Below, in pieces: positions 1 to 8,030 of a DNA stretch of 64,000 bases. A program made the translations under genes and the position numbers. The notes beneath the pieces are model-generated. The model did no database searches and was not told where the DNA came from. It saw only the letters and a list, made by a program, of their open reading frames with translations. The stretch's first letter is position 1, and every line of letters begins with the position of its first letter. Source of the stretch: Cohnella laeviribosi DSM 21336 (lineage in GTDB: Bacteria > Bacillota > Bacilli > Paenibacillales > Paenibacillaceae). Where the stretch lies: the NCBI RefSeq assembly GCF_000378425.1, contig NZ_KB899810.1, positions 124,001 to 188,000 on the forward strand. The letters run 5' to 3'.

Positions 1-34
1 ATACTGGCTTTATAAAGACGGTCGTGAAGCACAT

Positions 35-95
35 GCCGCTTTAATACCCGACACCTCATGAAGATGGGTGTTCGGGCATTAAGGCGGTTTTTTGT
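35..95 (+). terminator. Rho-independent terminator of an upstream gene
   Basis: A long imperfect hairpin: the left arm runs from about 35 to 54 and the right arm from about 65 to 88, followed by a run of six T (88-93). It would end a plus-strand transcript entering from outside the window. No gene is visible in bases 1-34. Confidence 0.8.
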
Positions 96-139
96 TTTCG
101 CGGCGCAAGTCAAGTCGGGCTAAAGAAAGGTGTGTCCAC

Positions 140-793
140 ATGTTGCGATTCGAACAAAAATACGAAGAATGGATGCAGAACCAGATCGAGAATGAAAACA
201 ATCCCAGAAGACGCGAACGGCTTGAAACGGGACTTGGTCATGGAACCGTCGCCTTTCTTCGTTCCATCTGGTTTCCGGCCGTGGGAAACTTTGACCACTT
301 GTATCCGGAATGGGAAGTGCGCGATTTCAACAATGGCTACCGCTACCTGGATCTTGCCTATATGCCCGGAGGCGCGAAGGGCGGGATTGAAATTCAGGGA
401 TACGGACCGCATGCAAGAGATCTTGACGTTAGGAGGTTTAAAGATTTATGCCAAAGGCATTGCTTGTTGTCGCTCGACGGATGGACGTTCTTGCCCGTAG
501 CCTACCCGTCGATTACGGACGAGCCTAAACAGTGCCAACAGCTCGTTCTCGCCTTCATCGGAAAATTCGTCTCTACCGACGTGCCTTCCCGGCTCTCCTG
601 GCTTGAGGCGGAGACGATGCGCTTTGCGCGGCGTTTGCTGCGTCCGATTGCCCCGCTGGAATTGGCGGAACATCTTAGGATCAGCGATCGGCATGCCAGG
701 CGCATTCTCCATCGATTGGTCGAGCTGGACATGCTGAGTGTGGCAAGCGGAAAGGAGCGGGCGCGGACGTATAGACTTTCGAACGTAATATAA
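140..793 (+). CDS. Vsr/DUF559-like nuclease-fold protein fused to a winged-helix domain
   Basis: The protein has 217 aa. The ATG at 140 is preferred over the upstream in-frame start at 92 because GAAAGGTG lies about 8 nt before it and the 92 start sits in the upstream terminator. Residues 60-125 read like a Vsr/PD-(D/E)xK core: Asp71 ending a strand, then Glu84-x-Gln86, a His91 and Asp94/Asp96 turn, Arg98/Arg99 and a GW pair at 114-115. The last ~65 residues (about 150-217) form a winged helix (APLELAEHLRISDRHARRIL). The protein is probably DNA-binding; whether it still cuts DNA cannot be told. It stands alone between a terminator and a repeat array. The alternative is a regulator that uses a dead nuclease fold for ligand or DNA contact. 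Confidence 0.55.
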   Translation: MLRFEQKYEEWMQNQIENENNPRRRERLETGLGHGTVAFLRSIWFPAVGNFDHLYPEWEVRDFNNGYRYLDLAYMPGGAKGGIEIQGYGPHARDLDVRRFKDLCQRHCLLSLDGWTFLPVAYPSITDEPKQCQQLVLAFIGKFVSTDVPSRLSWLEAETMRFARRLLRPIAPLELAEHLRISDRHARRILHRLVELDMLSVASGKERARTYRLSNVI

Positions 794-807
794 GCTGCAG
801 TCGAATG

Positions 808-985
808 CGGACAGAGAATCCGCTGTTTACAAAAATCGACGCAAAATCGGCTTGTTTCTTGACAGAGGATCCGCTATTTCACCTGAGTCGTTATGTTTTG
901 CCTGGAATTTGATCGAATAACGGAACCTGTGTCCGATTCGCCCGGATTTTCGGCGTTTCTTAACCATTAGCGGAACGACGGTCCG
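808..985. repeat. Array of four ~20-bp units in a head-to-head arrangement
   Basis: The 352-bp gap before the oxalate decarboxylase gene holds units at 808-827 and 860-878 (type CGGACAGAGGATCCGCTATT) and two reverse-complement units at 916-935 and 966-985 (type AATAGCGGAACCTGTGTCCG). The units repeat every ~50 bp with unrelated ~30-bp spacers, and the orientation flips in the middle near 897. The same arrangement recurs at 42732-42950. I see no ORF in the gap. Confidence 0.7.
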
Positions 986-1145
986 GTCCGTTTTGTCCGA
1001 TGCGCCCGACCACGCCGGGCGGCTGCACCGTTCACGTGTCGAGGCCATCCAACCATTGAACTTCATAATATCCAAACCCAATCCATACTCTTATTTGTAG
1101 AATGAAAAATGATGCGCGCATCATTCTTAGGAGGAAACAAACGGC

Positions 1146-2339
1146 ATGAACAATCCTTATCCAAATAACGCAAAGCCGTTTCACGTGCCGCAACCGATCC
1201 GAAGCGACGGCGCCGGCGGTCCGGACTATGGTCCGCGCGATATCCTGAGGGACAGGGAAAATCCGGACATGCTGGTCCCGCCCGTAACGGATTCGGGCTT
1301 GCTGCCCAATCTAAGAATGTCTTTCTCCGACACGCATATGCAGCTGAATCATGGCGGATGGTCCCGGGAAATTACCGTCCGGGAATTACCGATTGCCACT
1401 ACGCTGGCGGGCGTAAACATGAGCTTGACGCCGGGCGGCGTGCGCGAAATGCATTGGCATCAACAAGCGGAGTGGGCGTACATGATTTGGGGCAGCGCGC
1501 GGATTACCGCCGTCGACCAAGACGGACGAAATTTTATCGCCGACATCGGCCCGGGAGATATCTGGTATTTTCCTGCCGGCGTGCCGCATTCGATTCAAGG
1601 GCTGGCGGAAGGATGCGAATTTTTGCTCGTTTTCGATAACGGGACCTTCTCCGACTTGAACACCTTGTCCATCTCCGACTGGTTCGCGCACACCCCCAAA
1701 GACGTTCTGTCCGCCAATTTCGGCGTTCCGACCAGCGCTTTTGATTCCATTCCCGACAAGCAAGTTTATATCTATCAGGACTCCGTTCCCGGTTCCCTCG
1801 AAAGCCAGCAGGTTCAATCGCCATACGGCACCGTTCCGCTCAGCTTCAAGCACCGCCTGTTGGCTCAAAAGCCGATCAAAACGCCCGGCGGAAGCGCGCG
1901 CATCGTGGACTCCACCAATTTCCCGATTTCCAAAACCATTGCCGCAGCCCTGGTCGAGATCCAGCCCGGCGCCATGAGGGAGCTGCATTGGCACCCCAAT
2001 AACGACGAATGGCAATACTACCTGACGGGAGAAGGACGGATGACGGTATTTGCCGGCGACGGGGCTGCGCGAACCTTCGATGTCAGAGCGGGCGATGTGG
2101 GGTACGTGCCTTTCGCGTTCGGCCACTACATTCAGAACACCGGAACCCAGACGCTGTGGTTTCTGGAGATGTTCAAGAGCGACCGGTTTGCCGATATTTC
2201 CTTGAACCAGTGGATGGCGCTTACCCCGCGGGACCTTGTTCGGAGCAATCTTCATGTCGGGCCGGAACTGCTAGACGCTCTGCGGAAGGAAAAATGGCCC
2301 GTCGTCAAATATCCCGGTTTCTCCTATTATCCGAAATAA
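1146..2339 (+). CDS. Bicupin oxalate decarboxylase family protein
   Basis: The protein has 397 aa, close to B. subtilis OxdC/OxdD (about 385-392). It is expected to be Mn-dependent and convert oxalate to formate and CO2. Both cupin Mn sites are intact: His103, His105, Glu109, His148 in the first, and His281, His283, Glu288, His327 in the second. Arg100 and Arg278 match the OxdC site arginines. The active-site lid, SENST in OxdC, reads S-D-L-N-T here (169-173), so the lid glutamate is an aspartate. There is no signal peptide. TAGGAGG lies about 12 nt before the ATG. A second cupin gene follows 107 bp later. OxdD is a spore-coat protein in B. subtilis, so a spore location is possible but unproven. 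Confidence 0.88.
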   Translation: MNNPYPNNAKPFHVPQPIRSDGAGGPDYGPRDILRDRENPDMLVPPVTDSGLLPNLRMSFSDTHMQLNHGGWSREITVRELPIATTLAGVNMSLTPGGVREMHWHQQAEWAYMIWGSARITAVDQDGRNFIADIGPGDIWYFPAGVPHSIQGLAEGCEFLLVFDNGTFSDLNTLSISDWFAHTPKDVLSANFGVPTSAFDSIPDKQVYIYQDSVPGSLESQQVQSPYGTVPLSFKHRLLAQKPIKTPGGSARIVDSTNFPISKTIAAALVEIQPGAMRELHWHPNNDEWQYYLTGEGRMTVFAGDGAARTFDVRAGDVGYVPFAFGHYIQNTGTQTLWFLEMFKSDRFADISLNQWMALTPRDLVRSNLHVGPELLDALRKEKWPVVKYPGFSYYPK

Positions 2340-2446
2340 CGGTCATAACACCCTTCATGAAAAATCGGCGCACTTTCCTTTGGGATCATTCATAAGCTAT
2401 CCCGTCAGGCAAAAGCCTATTTTCGTATGAAGGGCAGGAAATCAAT

Positions 2447-3220
2447 ATGGCGGTTTCATATATGGACTATACTTCGCCATCCGTACAATTTACGTACGAT
2501 TTGAGCGACAACCTTTATTATCAAAAAGACCGGCGGAATTACATCCTTGCGCTCTCCATTCAACAGCTTAACACCTTGGGCAACATGTCGATACTGGATA
2601 TTTACCTGAGCAAGGGGAATGTGATCGAGCCCCATTATCATCAAAACGCTTCCGAACTGGTTTACTGCGTTTCGGGAGCGGCCGTCGTTTCCCTGATCAA
2701 CCCGTTCACCAAAGAGCTTCGCCATTTTCCGATCCGGCCGAGGCAAGTGGCCAACGTTCCCCAGGGATGGTGGCATTATGAAATCGCTACGGAAGACCAC
2801 ACCCAGCTGTTGGCCGTTTTTGACGCCCCGATTCCGGAAATCATTACGGGTTCGGACCTGCTGCGATTGACCCCTGCTAACGTGTTGGCCCATACCTATT
2901 GCCTTAACGAACCCCAATTGAAGGAAGTGTTGGCGCCGATTACCGACACCGTTATTATCGGACCGCCGAGCGATTGCAAAACGGACGCGGTGCAAGGCCT
3001 GACGGGGTCCCATCCCGCCAAAGCCAACTCGGCCAACTTGGCCAATTCAGCCATCCCGTCCTATCCGCCCTATCCGGTCCATCCGGCCACGGGCCATTCG
3101 GCCTACCCCGCCTATCCGTTTCCGGGATATTACGGCCAGACGCACGGCCGGCCCTATCCTCCGGACGCCGAATATTCGCAGCAGCCGGGGGTCGGGAACG
3201 GGTGGGGGCACTGGTACTGA
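2447..3220 (+). CDS. Single-cupin protein with Tyr/Pro-rich C-terminal tail
   Basis: The protein has 257 aa. The cupin core spans about residues 45-130, with candidate metal ligands His63, His65, Glu70 and His110. It resembles half of an oxalate decarboxylase, including a following segment like the one that joins the two OxdC halves (LTPANVLAHTY). From about residue 185 the chain becomes low-complexity and rich in Tyr, Pro, His and Gly, as in spore-coat or surface proteins. No signal peptide is seen. It follows the oxalate decarboxylase on the same strand, so co-expression is likely. The function is not known; a structural coat role linked to the bicupin is an inference. AGGA lies about 8 nt before the ATG. 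Confidence 0.65.
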   Translation: MAVSYMDYTSPSVQFTYDLSDNLYYQKDRRNYILALSIQQLNTLGNMSILDIYLSKGNVIEPHYHQNASELVYCVSGAAVVSLINPFTKELRHFPIRPRQVANVPQGWWHYEIATEDHTQLLAVFDAPIPEIITGSDLLRLTPANVLAHTYCLNEPQLKEVLAPITDTVIIGPPSDCKTDAVQGLTGSHPAKANSANLANSAIPSYPPYPVHPATGHSAYPAYPFPGYYGQTHGRPYPPDAEYSQQPGVGNGWGHWY

Positions 3221-3630
3221 CCGGCAACTCGCGCCAATATGCCGCCGGCGCGTCCACGCTTCCCGCAATCGACTTGACCCGCGTCCACAGACTCGCTTCC
3301 CAACGCGCCTATTCGTTCCTGCTTCCGCATTTTGTTCATAGCGAGGTGCGAATGATCCCCTTATACGCAGCATTCCTTTCTTTTGCGGGAGTATAAGGGG
3401 ATGATCTTTGCAAAGGCCGCCTTTCCCATCTCGTCGTCAACTCCGAAGAAGACGGAAAACCGGTTACCCTCGCGCTCATGACGCAAATGTATCGCGGCGG
3501 ATATTGCTCGGCATTGTCTCTCCCCTCGGAGAGCTGCAATCGGCTCCCTACGCGGGCACGCCAGGCAACCTTATCCCGGCTCTGACCGGTAAACCGGCGG
3601 CCGTGCTGGCCCGGTGGCCGCGACAACCGA
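3221..3630. other. 410-bp gap between convergent genes
   Basis: No supported gene lies here; the short ORFs are low-quality overlaps. The notable content is the inverted repeat at 3354-3406 (listed separately) and a GC-rich imperfect hairpin near 3594-3625, which may help end the hemolysin III transcript coming from the other side. Confidence 0.5.
3354..3406. repeat. Inverted repeat around a 24-bp loop
   Basis: The left arm GATCCCCTTATAC (3354-3366) pairs with GTATAAGGGGAT at 3391-3402, about 11-12 bp perfect, with ATGATC-like extensions. There is no strong T-run on either strand, so it is not a standard terminator. It could be a small mobile-repeat relic or an operator. Confidence 0.45.
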
Positions 3631-4269
3631 TTACAGAACATACAGAAGAATCGCAAAAAAATGAAGTGCCGAGCCGCCCATGACAAAAAGGTGCCAAACC
3701 GCGTGATGGTAGCGGAAAGCCCGCCATACGTAGAACACCGAACCTAGCGTATACAACACCCCGCCGGCAACGAGCAGCCGAAGCCCGCCCGGAGCCATGG
3801 CCGTTTGCAGCGGGTGCCAGACGAGCACGACCATCCACCCCATCAACACGTAAAATAAGGTAGAGATCATCACGAACCGCTTCGTAAAAAACGCCTTGAA
3901 CACGACGCCCGCAACCGCCAGCCCCCAGACGATGCCGAACACGGTCCAGCCCAGCGGGCCCCGCAGCGCAGTAAGCATAATCGGGGTGTACGATCCGGCG
4001 ATGAACAAGTAGATGCAGGAATGGTCGAACGTCTCGAACAGATCCTTGACCTTGCCTTCGCGCCAAGCGTGAACGAGCGTAGACGCCGTGTACAGAAGAA
4101 GCATCGTTACGCCGTACACGGTGAAGCTTGCGACATGCCAGGCCGTTCCTTTCAAACTGGCGAATACGATCAGCAGCGTCAACGCGGCAACACTGAGCAG
4201 CGCGCCGCCCCCGTGCGTCACGGCGTTGGCCACTTCTTCTCTCCGCGAGAAAACATGCGTGCTTGCCAC
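3631..4269 (-). CDS. Hemolysin III / PAQR-like membrane protein
   Basis: The protein has 212 aa from the GTG at 4269, chosen because GGAGGG lies 6 nt upstream and the family is normally about 210-220 aa; the longer in-frame ATG at 4359 has no such site. Seven hydrophobic segments are visible. Family motifs are present: an E-x2-NAVTHG segment near the N-terminus, an S/T-LVHAW-type segment, FDHSCIY-FIAGSYTP in the middle, and a C-terminal RYHHAVWHLFVMGGS with the paired histidines that bind zinc in PAQR proteins. Family members (YqfA/TrhA) affect membrane energetics and lipid homeostasis; the haemolysin name is historical. The gene is monocistronic. Confidence 0.85.
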   Translation of the reverse strand: MASTHVFSRREEVANAVTHGGGALLSVAALTLLIVFASLKGTAWHVASFTVYGVTMLLLYTASTLVHAWREGKVKDLFETFDHSCIYLFIAGSYTPIMLTALRGPLGWTVFGIVWGLAVAGVVFKAFFTKRFVMISTLFYVLMGWMVVLVWHPLQTAMAPGGLRLLVAGGVLYTLGSVFYVWRAFRYHHAVWHLFVMGGSALHFFAILLYVL

Positions 4270-4416
4270 GGCCGTCCCTCCTATCGCTTTCTCTCCATAA
4301 TGCCGCTTCCGGCACCATGTGCCCGATACAGACCCATTCAGTTGGGGGTCGGGTACCATATTATAACATATTGCATATTAACGCAGTACCGTCATAAATT
4401 AACGCAACAAAAATAA

Positions 4417-4443
4417 AGACTGCCGAGACGTTCTCGACAGTCT
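4417..4443 (-). terminator. Terminator of the sugar-uptake operon
   Basis: The stem AGACTGCCGAGA (4417-4428) pairs with TCTCGACAGTCT (4432-4443), with one mismatch and a 3-nt loop. On the minus strand it is followed by TTATTTTTG. It lies 124 bp beyond the alpha-glucosidase stop codon. Confidence 0.85.
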
Positions 4444-4566
4444 GCCCTCCCTGCAAGGGAGGTTTTGGGGAGCCATCCGATGGACGAGCCGTTATGAGCA
4501 GCCGTCCGCCGGGTAAGCCGCTGCGCCCAGCCGTCCGCTGAACGAAACGCTATGCGCAGCAAGCCG

Positions 4567-6219
4567 TTAAGCGCGGCGGATCGCGTAAATCCGGGCTTCG
4601 TGGGGACGAAGCTCGATGCGGTCATCGGTATCGGCTTCGTTCTCCGGATAATTGGAAAGCAATAATTGCAGGGCGGAAGCCGGATAGTCGGAAGGCAACC
4701 GCATGGACGACGGCTCGTCCGAGTGGTTGAGCACGATGAGCCAGCGGGTATCGCCCAAGGTTCGGGTATACACGTAAAGGTGCTTGTCCTCCATCCACTC
4801 CGGCAGCTCTTCGAAATCGCCGTACACCATGACCTCGTGTTTTTTGCGCAGCTCAATTAGCTTCTGATAGTACCGGTAAATGGAATTCGGATCGGACAAA
4901 TCCTTTTCCACGTTGATCTCTTTGTAATTCGGATTTACGTTGATCCAGGGAGTGCCGGTCGTAAATCCGGCATGGAGCGAATCGTTCCACTGCATGGGCG
5001 TGCGGGAATTGTCCCGGCTCAACGCTTGCAGGCTTTGAAGCACTTCCTGCGGATCCCGGCCTTTCCGAACCTCTTCGTCGTAGCGGTTTTTCATCGCAAT
5101 ATCGTTGTATTGATCGATCGAATCGAACCGTACGCCGGTCATGCCGATTTCTTCGCCCTGATAAATATATGGGATGCCCGGAAGGGTGTGCAGCATGGTG
5201 GCCAGCAGTTTGGCGGATTGCACCCTGTAAGGGCCGTCGTTTCCGTACCGGGTCACTTGTCTCGTATGATCGTGGTTATTCAAAAACTGGGAATTCGTGC
5301 CTTTTCCCCACAGAACCTTATACCAGCGTCTCTGAATCTCCTTAAAGCGGAGCATGTCCCACGCCGGCATCTCATCGCATACTTCGAAATGGAATAACGT
5401 ATTCAGTTCCTTGCGGTCTTCGCCGACAAATTTCAAGCCTTCCTCGGGAGAGACGAACGCCGTTTCCCCCACCGTCACGATATCGTAATGACGGAACACT
5501 TGCTCATTCATTTCCCGGATATAATCGTGCAGACCGGGATTATTCGTTAAATAACGGATGTCCTCGGGATTTTCGGCATCGGGGAATCCTTCCGGCTTGG
5601 CCAGCAAAGCGATCGCGTCCAACCGGAATCCGTCTATGCCTTTATCCAGCCAAAATCTCATCATCCGATAAATTTCCCGGCGCAATTCCGGGTTTTTCCA
5701 GTTCAAATCCGGCTGTTCGACGGCAAACGAATGGAAGTAATATTGCCCCGTCGCCTCATCCCATTCCCACGCCGACGGCGAGAAATAAGAACGCCAATTG
5801 TTCGGAGGTTCGCCGTTTTTCCCATCTCTCCATATATACCAATCCCTCTTGGGATTGTCACGGGACGACCTGGATTCCAGAAACCACGGATGCCGGTCGG
5901 ACGTATGGTTGACCACCAGATCCATGATCAGCTTCATCCCGCGGGCGTGGACTTCCGAAAGCAGTCTTTCCCAAATGTCCATCGTGCCGGCTTTCGGCAT
6001 GATCGCTTCGTAGTCGGAAATATCATATCCGTTGTCCTTGTCGGGAGACTCGTACACGGGGTTCAGCCAGATGATGTCGACGCCCAGATCCCGAATGTAG
6101 TCCAGCTTTTGGATCAGCCCTTCCAAATCGCCGTAGCCGTCCCCGTCCGAGTCGTAAAAGCTTCTCCAATAAACTTGATATACAACGGATTCTTTCCACC
6201 ATGTCTTGTTGTTGTTCAT
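4567..6219 (-). CDS. GH13 alpha-glucosidase (oligosaccharide-cleaving, cytoplasmic)
   Basis: The protein has 550 aa, normal for the oligo-1,6-glucosidase/alpha-glucosidase group. The catalytic triad is visible: nucleophile Asp201 in GFRLDAI, acid/base Glu252 in TVGET, and Asp317 in NNHDH. The residue after the nucleophile is Ala202. Characterised alpha-1,6 enzymes have Val here and alpha-1,4 enzymes have Ala, so maltose-type substrates are more likely. There is no signal peptide, so it acts on imported oligosaccharides. Its ATG overlaps the upstream permease stop (ATGA), which makes it the last gene of the importer operon. Confidence 0.92.
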   Translation of the reverse strand: MNNNKTWWKESVVYQVYWRSFYDSDGDGYGDLEGLIQKLDYIRDLGVDIIWLNPVYESPDKDNGYDISDYEAIMPKAGTMDIWERLLSEVHARGMKLIMDLVVNHTSDRHPWFLESRSSRDNPKRDWYIWRDGKNGEPPNNWRSYFSPSAWEWDEATGQYYFHSFAVEQPDLNWKNPELRREIYRMMRFWLDKGIDGFRLDAIALLAKPEGFPDAENPEDIRYLTNNPGLHDYIREMNEQVFRHYDIVTVGETAFVSPEEGLKFVGEDRKELNTLFHFEVCDEMPAWDMLRFKEIQRRWYKVLWGKGTNSQFLNNHDHTRQVTRYGNDGPYRVQSAKLLATMLHTLPGIPYIYQGEEIGMTGVRFDSIDQYNDIAMKNRYDEEVRKGRDPQEVLQSLQALSRDNSRTPMQWNDSLHAGFTTGTPWINVNPNYKEINVEKDLSDPNSIYRYYQKLIELRKKHEVMVYGDFEELPEWMEDKHLYVYTRTLGDTRWLIVLNHSDEPSSMRLPSDYPASALQLLLSNYPENEADTDDRIELRPHEARIYAIRRA

Positions 6220-7052
6220 TTAACCGCTCCTGCTGCAATTCCTTTAATGATATATTTCTGTGCGAAAAAGTAGAAGATGACAACCGGCACAATCGCCAGC
6301 GTCAAACCGGCCATCGCCAGGTTCCACACGATGGTGAACTCACCGAAGAAGTAGAAGGTCGACAGCGGAATCGTGCGCAACCCTTTGTCGGATAGCGTGA
6401 GCGACGGAAGCAAGTAGTCGTTCCACATCGAGATCACGTCCAAAATCGCAATCGTGACCGTGATCGTCTTCAGCATCGGAAACACGATTCTCCAGAACAA
6501 GCCGAACTTGCTGCAGCCGTCCAGAGTTGCGGCCTCCTCCAGAGCGACCGGCACGGATTTGATGAAGCCGTGGTACAGGAATACCGCCATGCTCGCATGG
6601 AAGCCGACGTTCATATAGATCAATCCCTCATGCGTATTCAGCATCGGGATGTGAAGGTGAGTGCGGATCCAGTCCATCACCTGCATCAGGGGCATCATCA
6701 ACGTTTGGAAAGGAATCAGCATCGTGGCGACGAACGTCAAAAAGATGGCTTTGCTTACTTTATTGTCCTTCCGGACCAGCATCCAGGCCGTCATCGAAGA
6801 CAAAATCACGACGATGATCACCGAAACGACGGTCACGTACAACGAATTGCCGAATGCCGTGAGAAAGTTCATCTTCTCCATGGCTTTGGCATAGTATTGA
6901 AAGCTTAGCGAAGAAGGCAGCGCCAGCGTGTTTTCGTACAATTCCGCGCGGTTTTTGAAGGAGTTGACCACCATGATATAGACCGGCGACAGGAACGCAA
7001 GCGCAAAAACGAATAGCAAAATTTCCAAAATCCATTTGCCTGTTCGTTTCAT
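6216..7052 (-). CDS. Carbohydrate ABC transporter permease, MalG type (CUT1)
   Basis: The protein has 278 aa with six membrane segments and a cytoplasmic EAA loop (EEAATLDGCSKFGLFWRIVFP, about residues 170-190) that contacts the ATPase. It starts with the ATG of a TAATG junction with the preceding permease and ends in an ATGA overlap with the glucosidase, so translation is coupled across all three. No ATPase gene is in the operon; as with many CUT1 importers, a shared MsmX-like ATPase elsewhere is expected. Confidence 0.93.
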   Translation of the reverse strand: MKRTGKWILEILLFVFALAFLSPVYIMVVNSFKNRAELYENTLALPSSLSFQYYAKAMEKMNFLTAFGNSLYVTVVSVIIVVILSSMTAWMLVRKDNKVSKAIFLTFVATMLIPFQTLMMPLMQVMDWIRTHLHIPMLNTHEGLIYMNVGFHASMAVFLYHGFIKSVPVALEEAATLDGCSKFGLFWRIVFPMLKTITVTIAILDVISMWNDYLLPSLTLSDKGLRTIPLSTFYFFGEFTIVWNLAMAGLTLAIVPVVIFYFFAQKYIIKGIAAGAVK

Positions 7053-7927
7053 TACATTTGCACCTCCCGCTTCTTCGTGATGATGACTTGGGTCAAGGTA
7101 AGGACCGCCACAATCAGGAAGAACACGATCGCTTTGGCCTGACCGATTCCATAGTGGCTGTAGGCGAAGATTTCATTGTAAATGTTCATGGCGAACATTT
7201 CCGTGGCGTTATTGGGTCCGCCCTTCGTCAAGGACAGGTTGACGTCGAAAATTTTGAACGCGCCGGAGAGCGTAAGGAACAAGCAGATGGTGAAGGACGG
7301 CATGAGCAGCGGGAATACGATTTTGGTCAATCGGTGCCACAGATTCGCGCCGTCTACCTTGGCGGCCTCCATCATTTCGTCCGGGATGCTCTGAATGCCG
7401 GCAATGTAGATCACCATCGTATAACCGGCCATTTGCCAGGCAAAGACAATGACCATCGCAATCAACGCAAATTGCGGGTCGAGCAGCCAGTTGAAGAAAA
7501 TGCTTTTGAGGCCTGTTTTTTCGCCGACGGAGTTAAACGCATCCGTAAAAATGAATTGCCAAATGTAGCCGAGAATCAAGCCGCCGATCAGATTCGGCAT
7601 GAAGAACATCGTTCGCGCGGCATTGCTTACGCGAAGCCCGTTCGTGACGAGCAGAGCCAGCAGCAGCCCTGCCAGATTAACGACAATTAGCGCCAAAACG
7701 GTAAACTGAATCGTATGCCAAGCGGATTGAAGAAAGCGTTCGTCTTGAAAAAGTTGGACGTAGTTGTCAAAGCCGACAAACACTTTGGGATTGGCCGGAA
7801 TGCCGTCCCAGCTTACAAATGAATAGCCGATCCCGATAATGAACGGAATGATCACGACCGTCGTAAATATAAATATCAAAGGCATCGTAAATAAAACGTA
7901 CCAGCCGATGTCCTTTTTGGTATTCAT
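7052..7927 (-). CDS. Carbohydrate ABC transporter permease, MalF type (CUT1)
   Basis: The protein has 291 aa with six membrane segments and an EAA loop near residues 185-205 (MEAAKVDGANLWHRLTKIVFP). It is the first permease of the importer and pairs with the MalG-type partner, whose start overlaps its stop. It is separated from the binding-protein gene by 103 bp containing a partial terminator, which would give more binding protein than permease. Confidence 0.93.
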   Translation of the reverse strand: MNTKKDIGWYVLFTMPLIFIFTTVVIIPFIIGIGYSFVSWDGIPANPKVFVGFDNYVQLFQDERFLQSAWHTIQFTVLALIVVNLAGLLLALLVTNGLRVSNAARTMFFMPNLIGGLILGYIWQFIFTDAFNSVGEKTGLKSIFFNWLLDPQFALIAMVIVFAWQMAGYTMVIYIAGIQSIPDEMMEAAKVDGANLWHRLTKIVFPLLMPSFTICLFLTLSGAFKIFDVNLSLTKGGPNNATEMFAMNIYNEIFAYSHYGIGQAKAIVFFLIVAVLTLTQVIITKKREVQM

Positions 7928-7970
7928 ATTCGATCACTCATTTCGGATAAAATTCGGTACTGCCGGAAGA

Positions 7971-8015
7971 AAAACGAAAGCCTGAAGCCACGATTGGAGG
8001 CTAGGCTTTCGTTTT
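7971..8015 (-). terminator. Internal attenuating hairpin between binding protein and permease genes
   Basis: A 13-bp perfect stem: AAAACGAAAGCCT at 7971-7983 and its complement at 8003-8015, with a 19-nt loop. On the minus strand it is followed by TTCTTCC after the stem T's. The position fits partial termination after the abundant binding-protein message. Confidence 0.75.
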
Positions 8016-8030
8016 CTGTCCAGGCAATCT

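Noticed and set aside
808..985. Possible CRISPR array because of repeats with unrelated spacers
   Set aside because: Only four units of about 20 bp, orientation inverts in the middle, unit sequence is degenerate and no cas gene is in the window.
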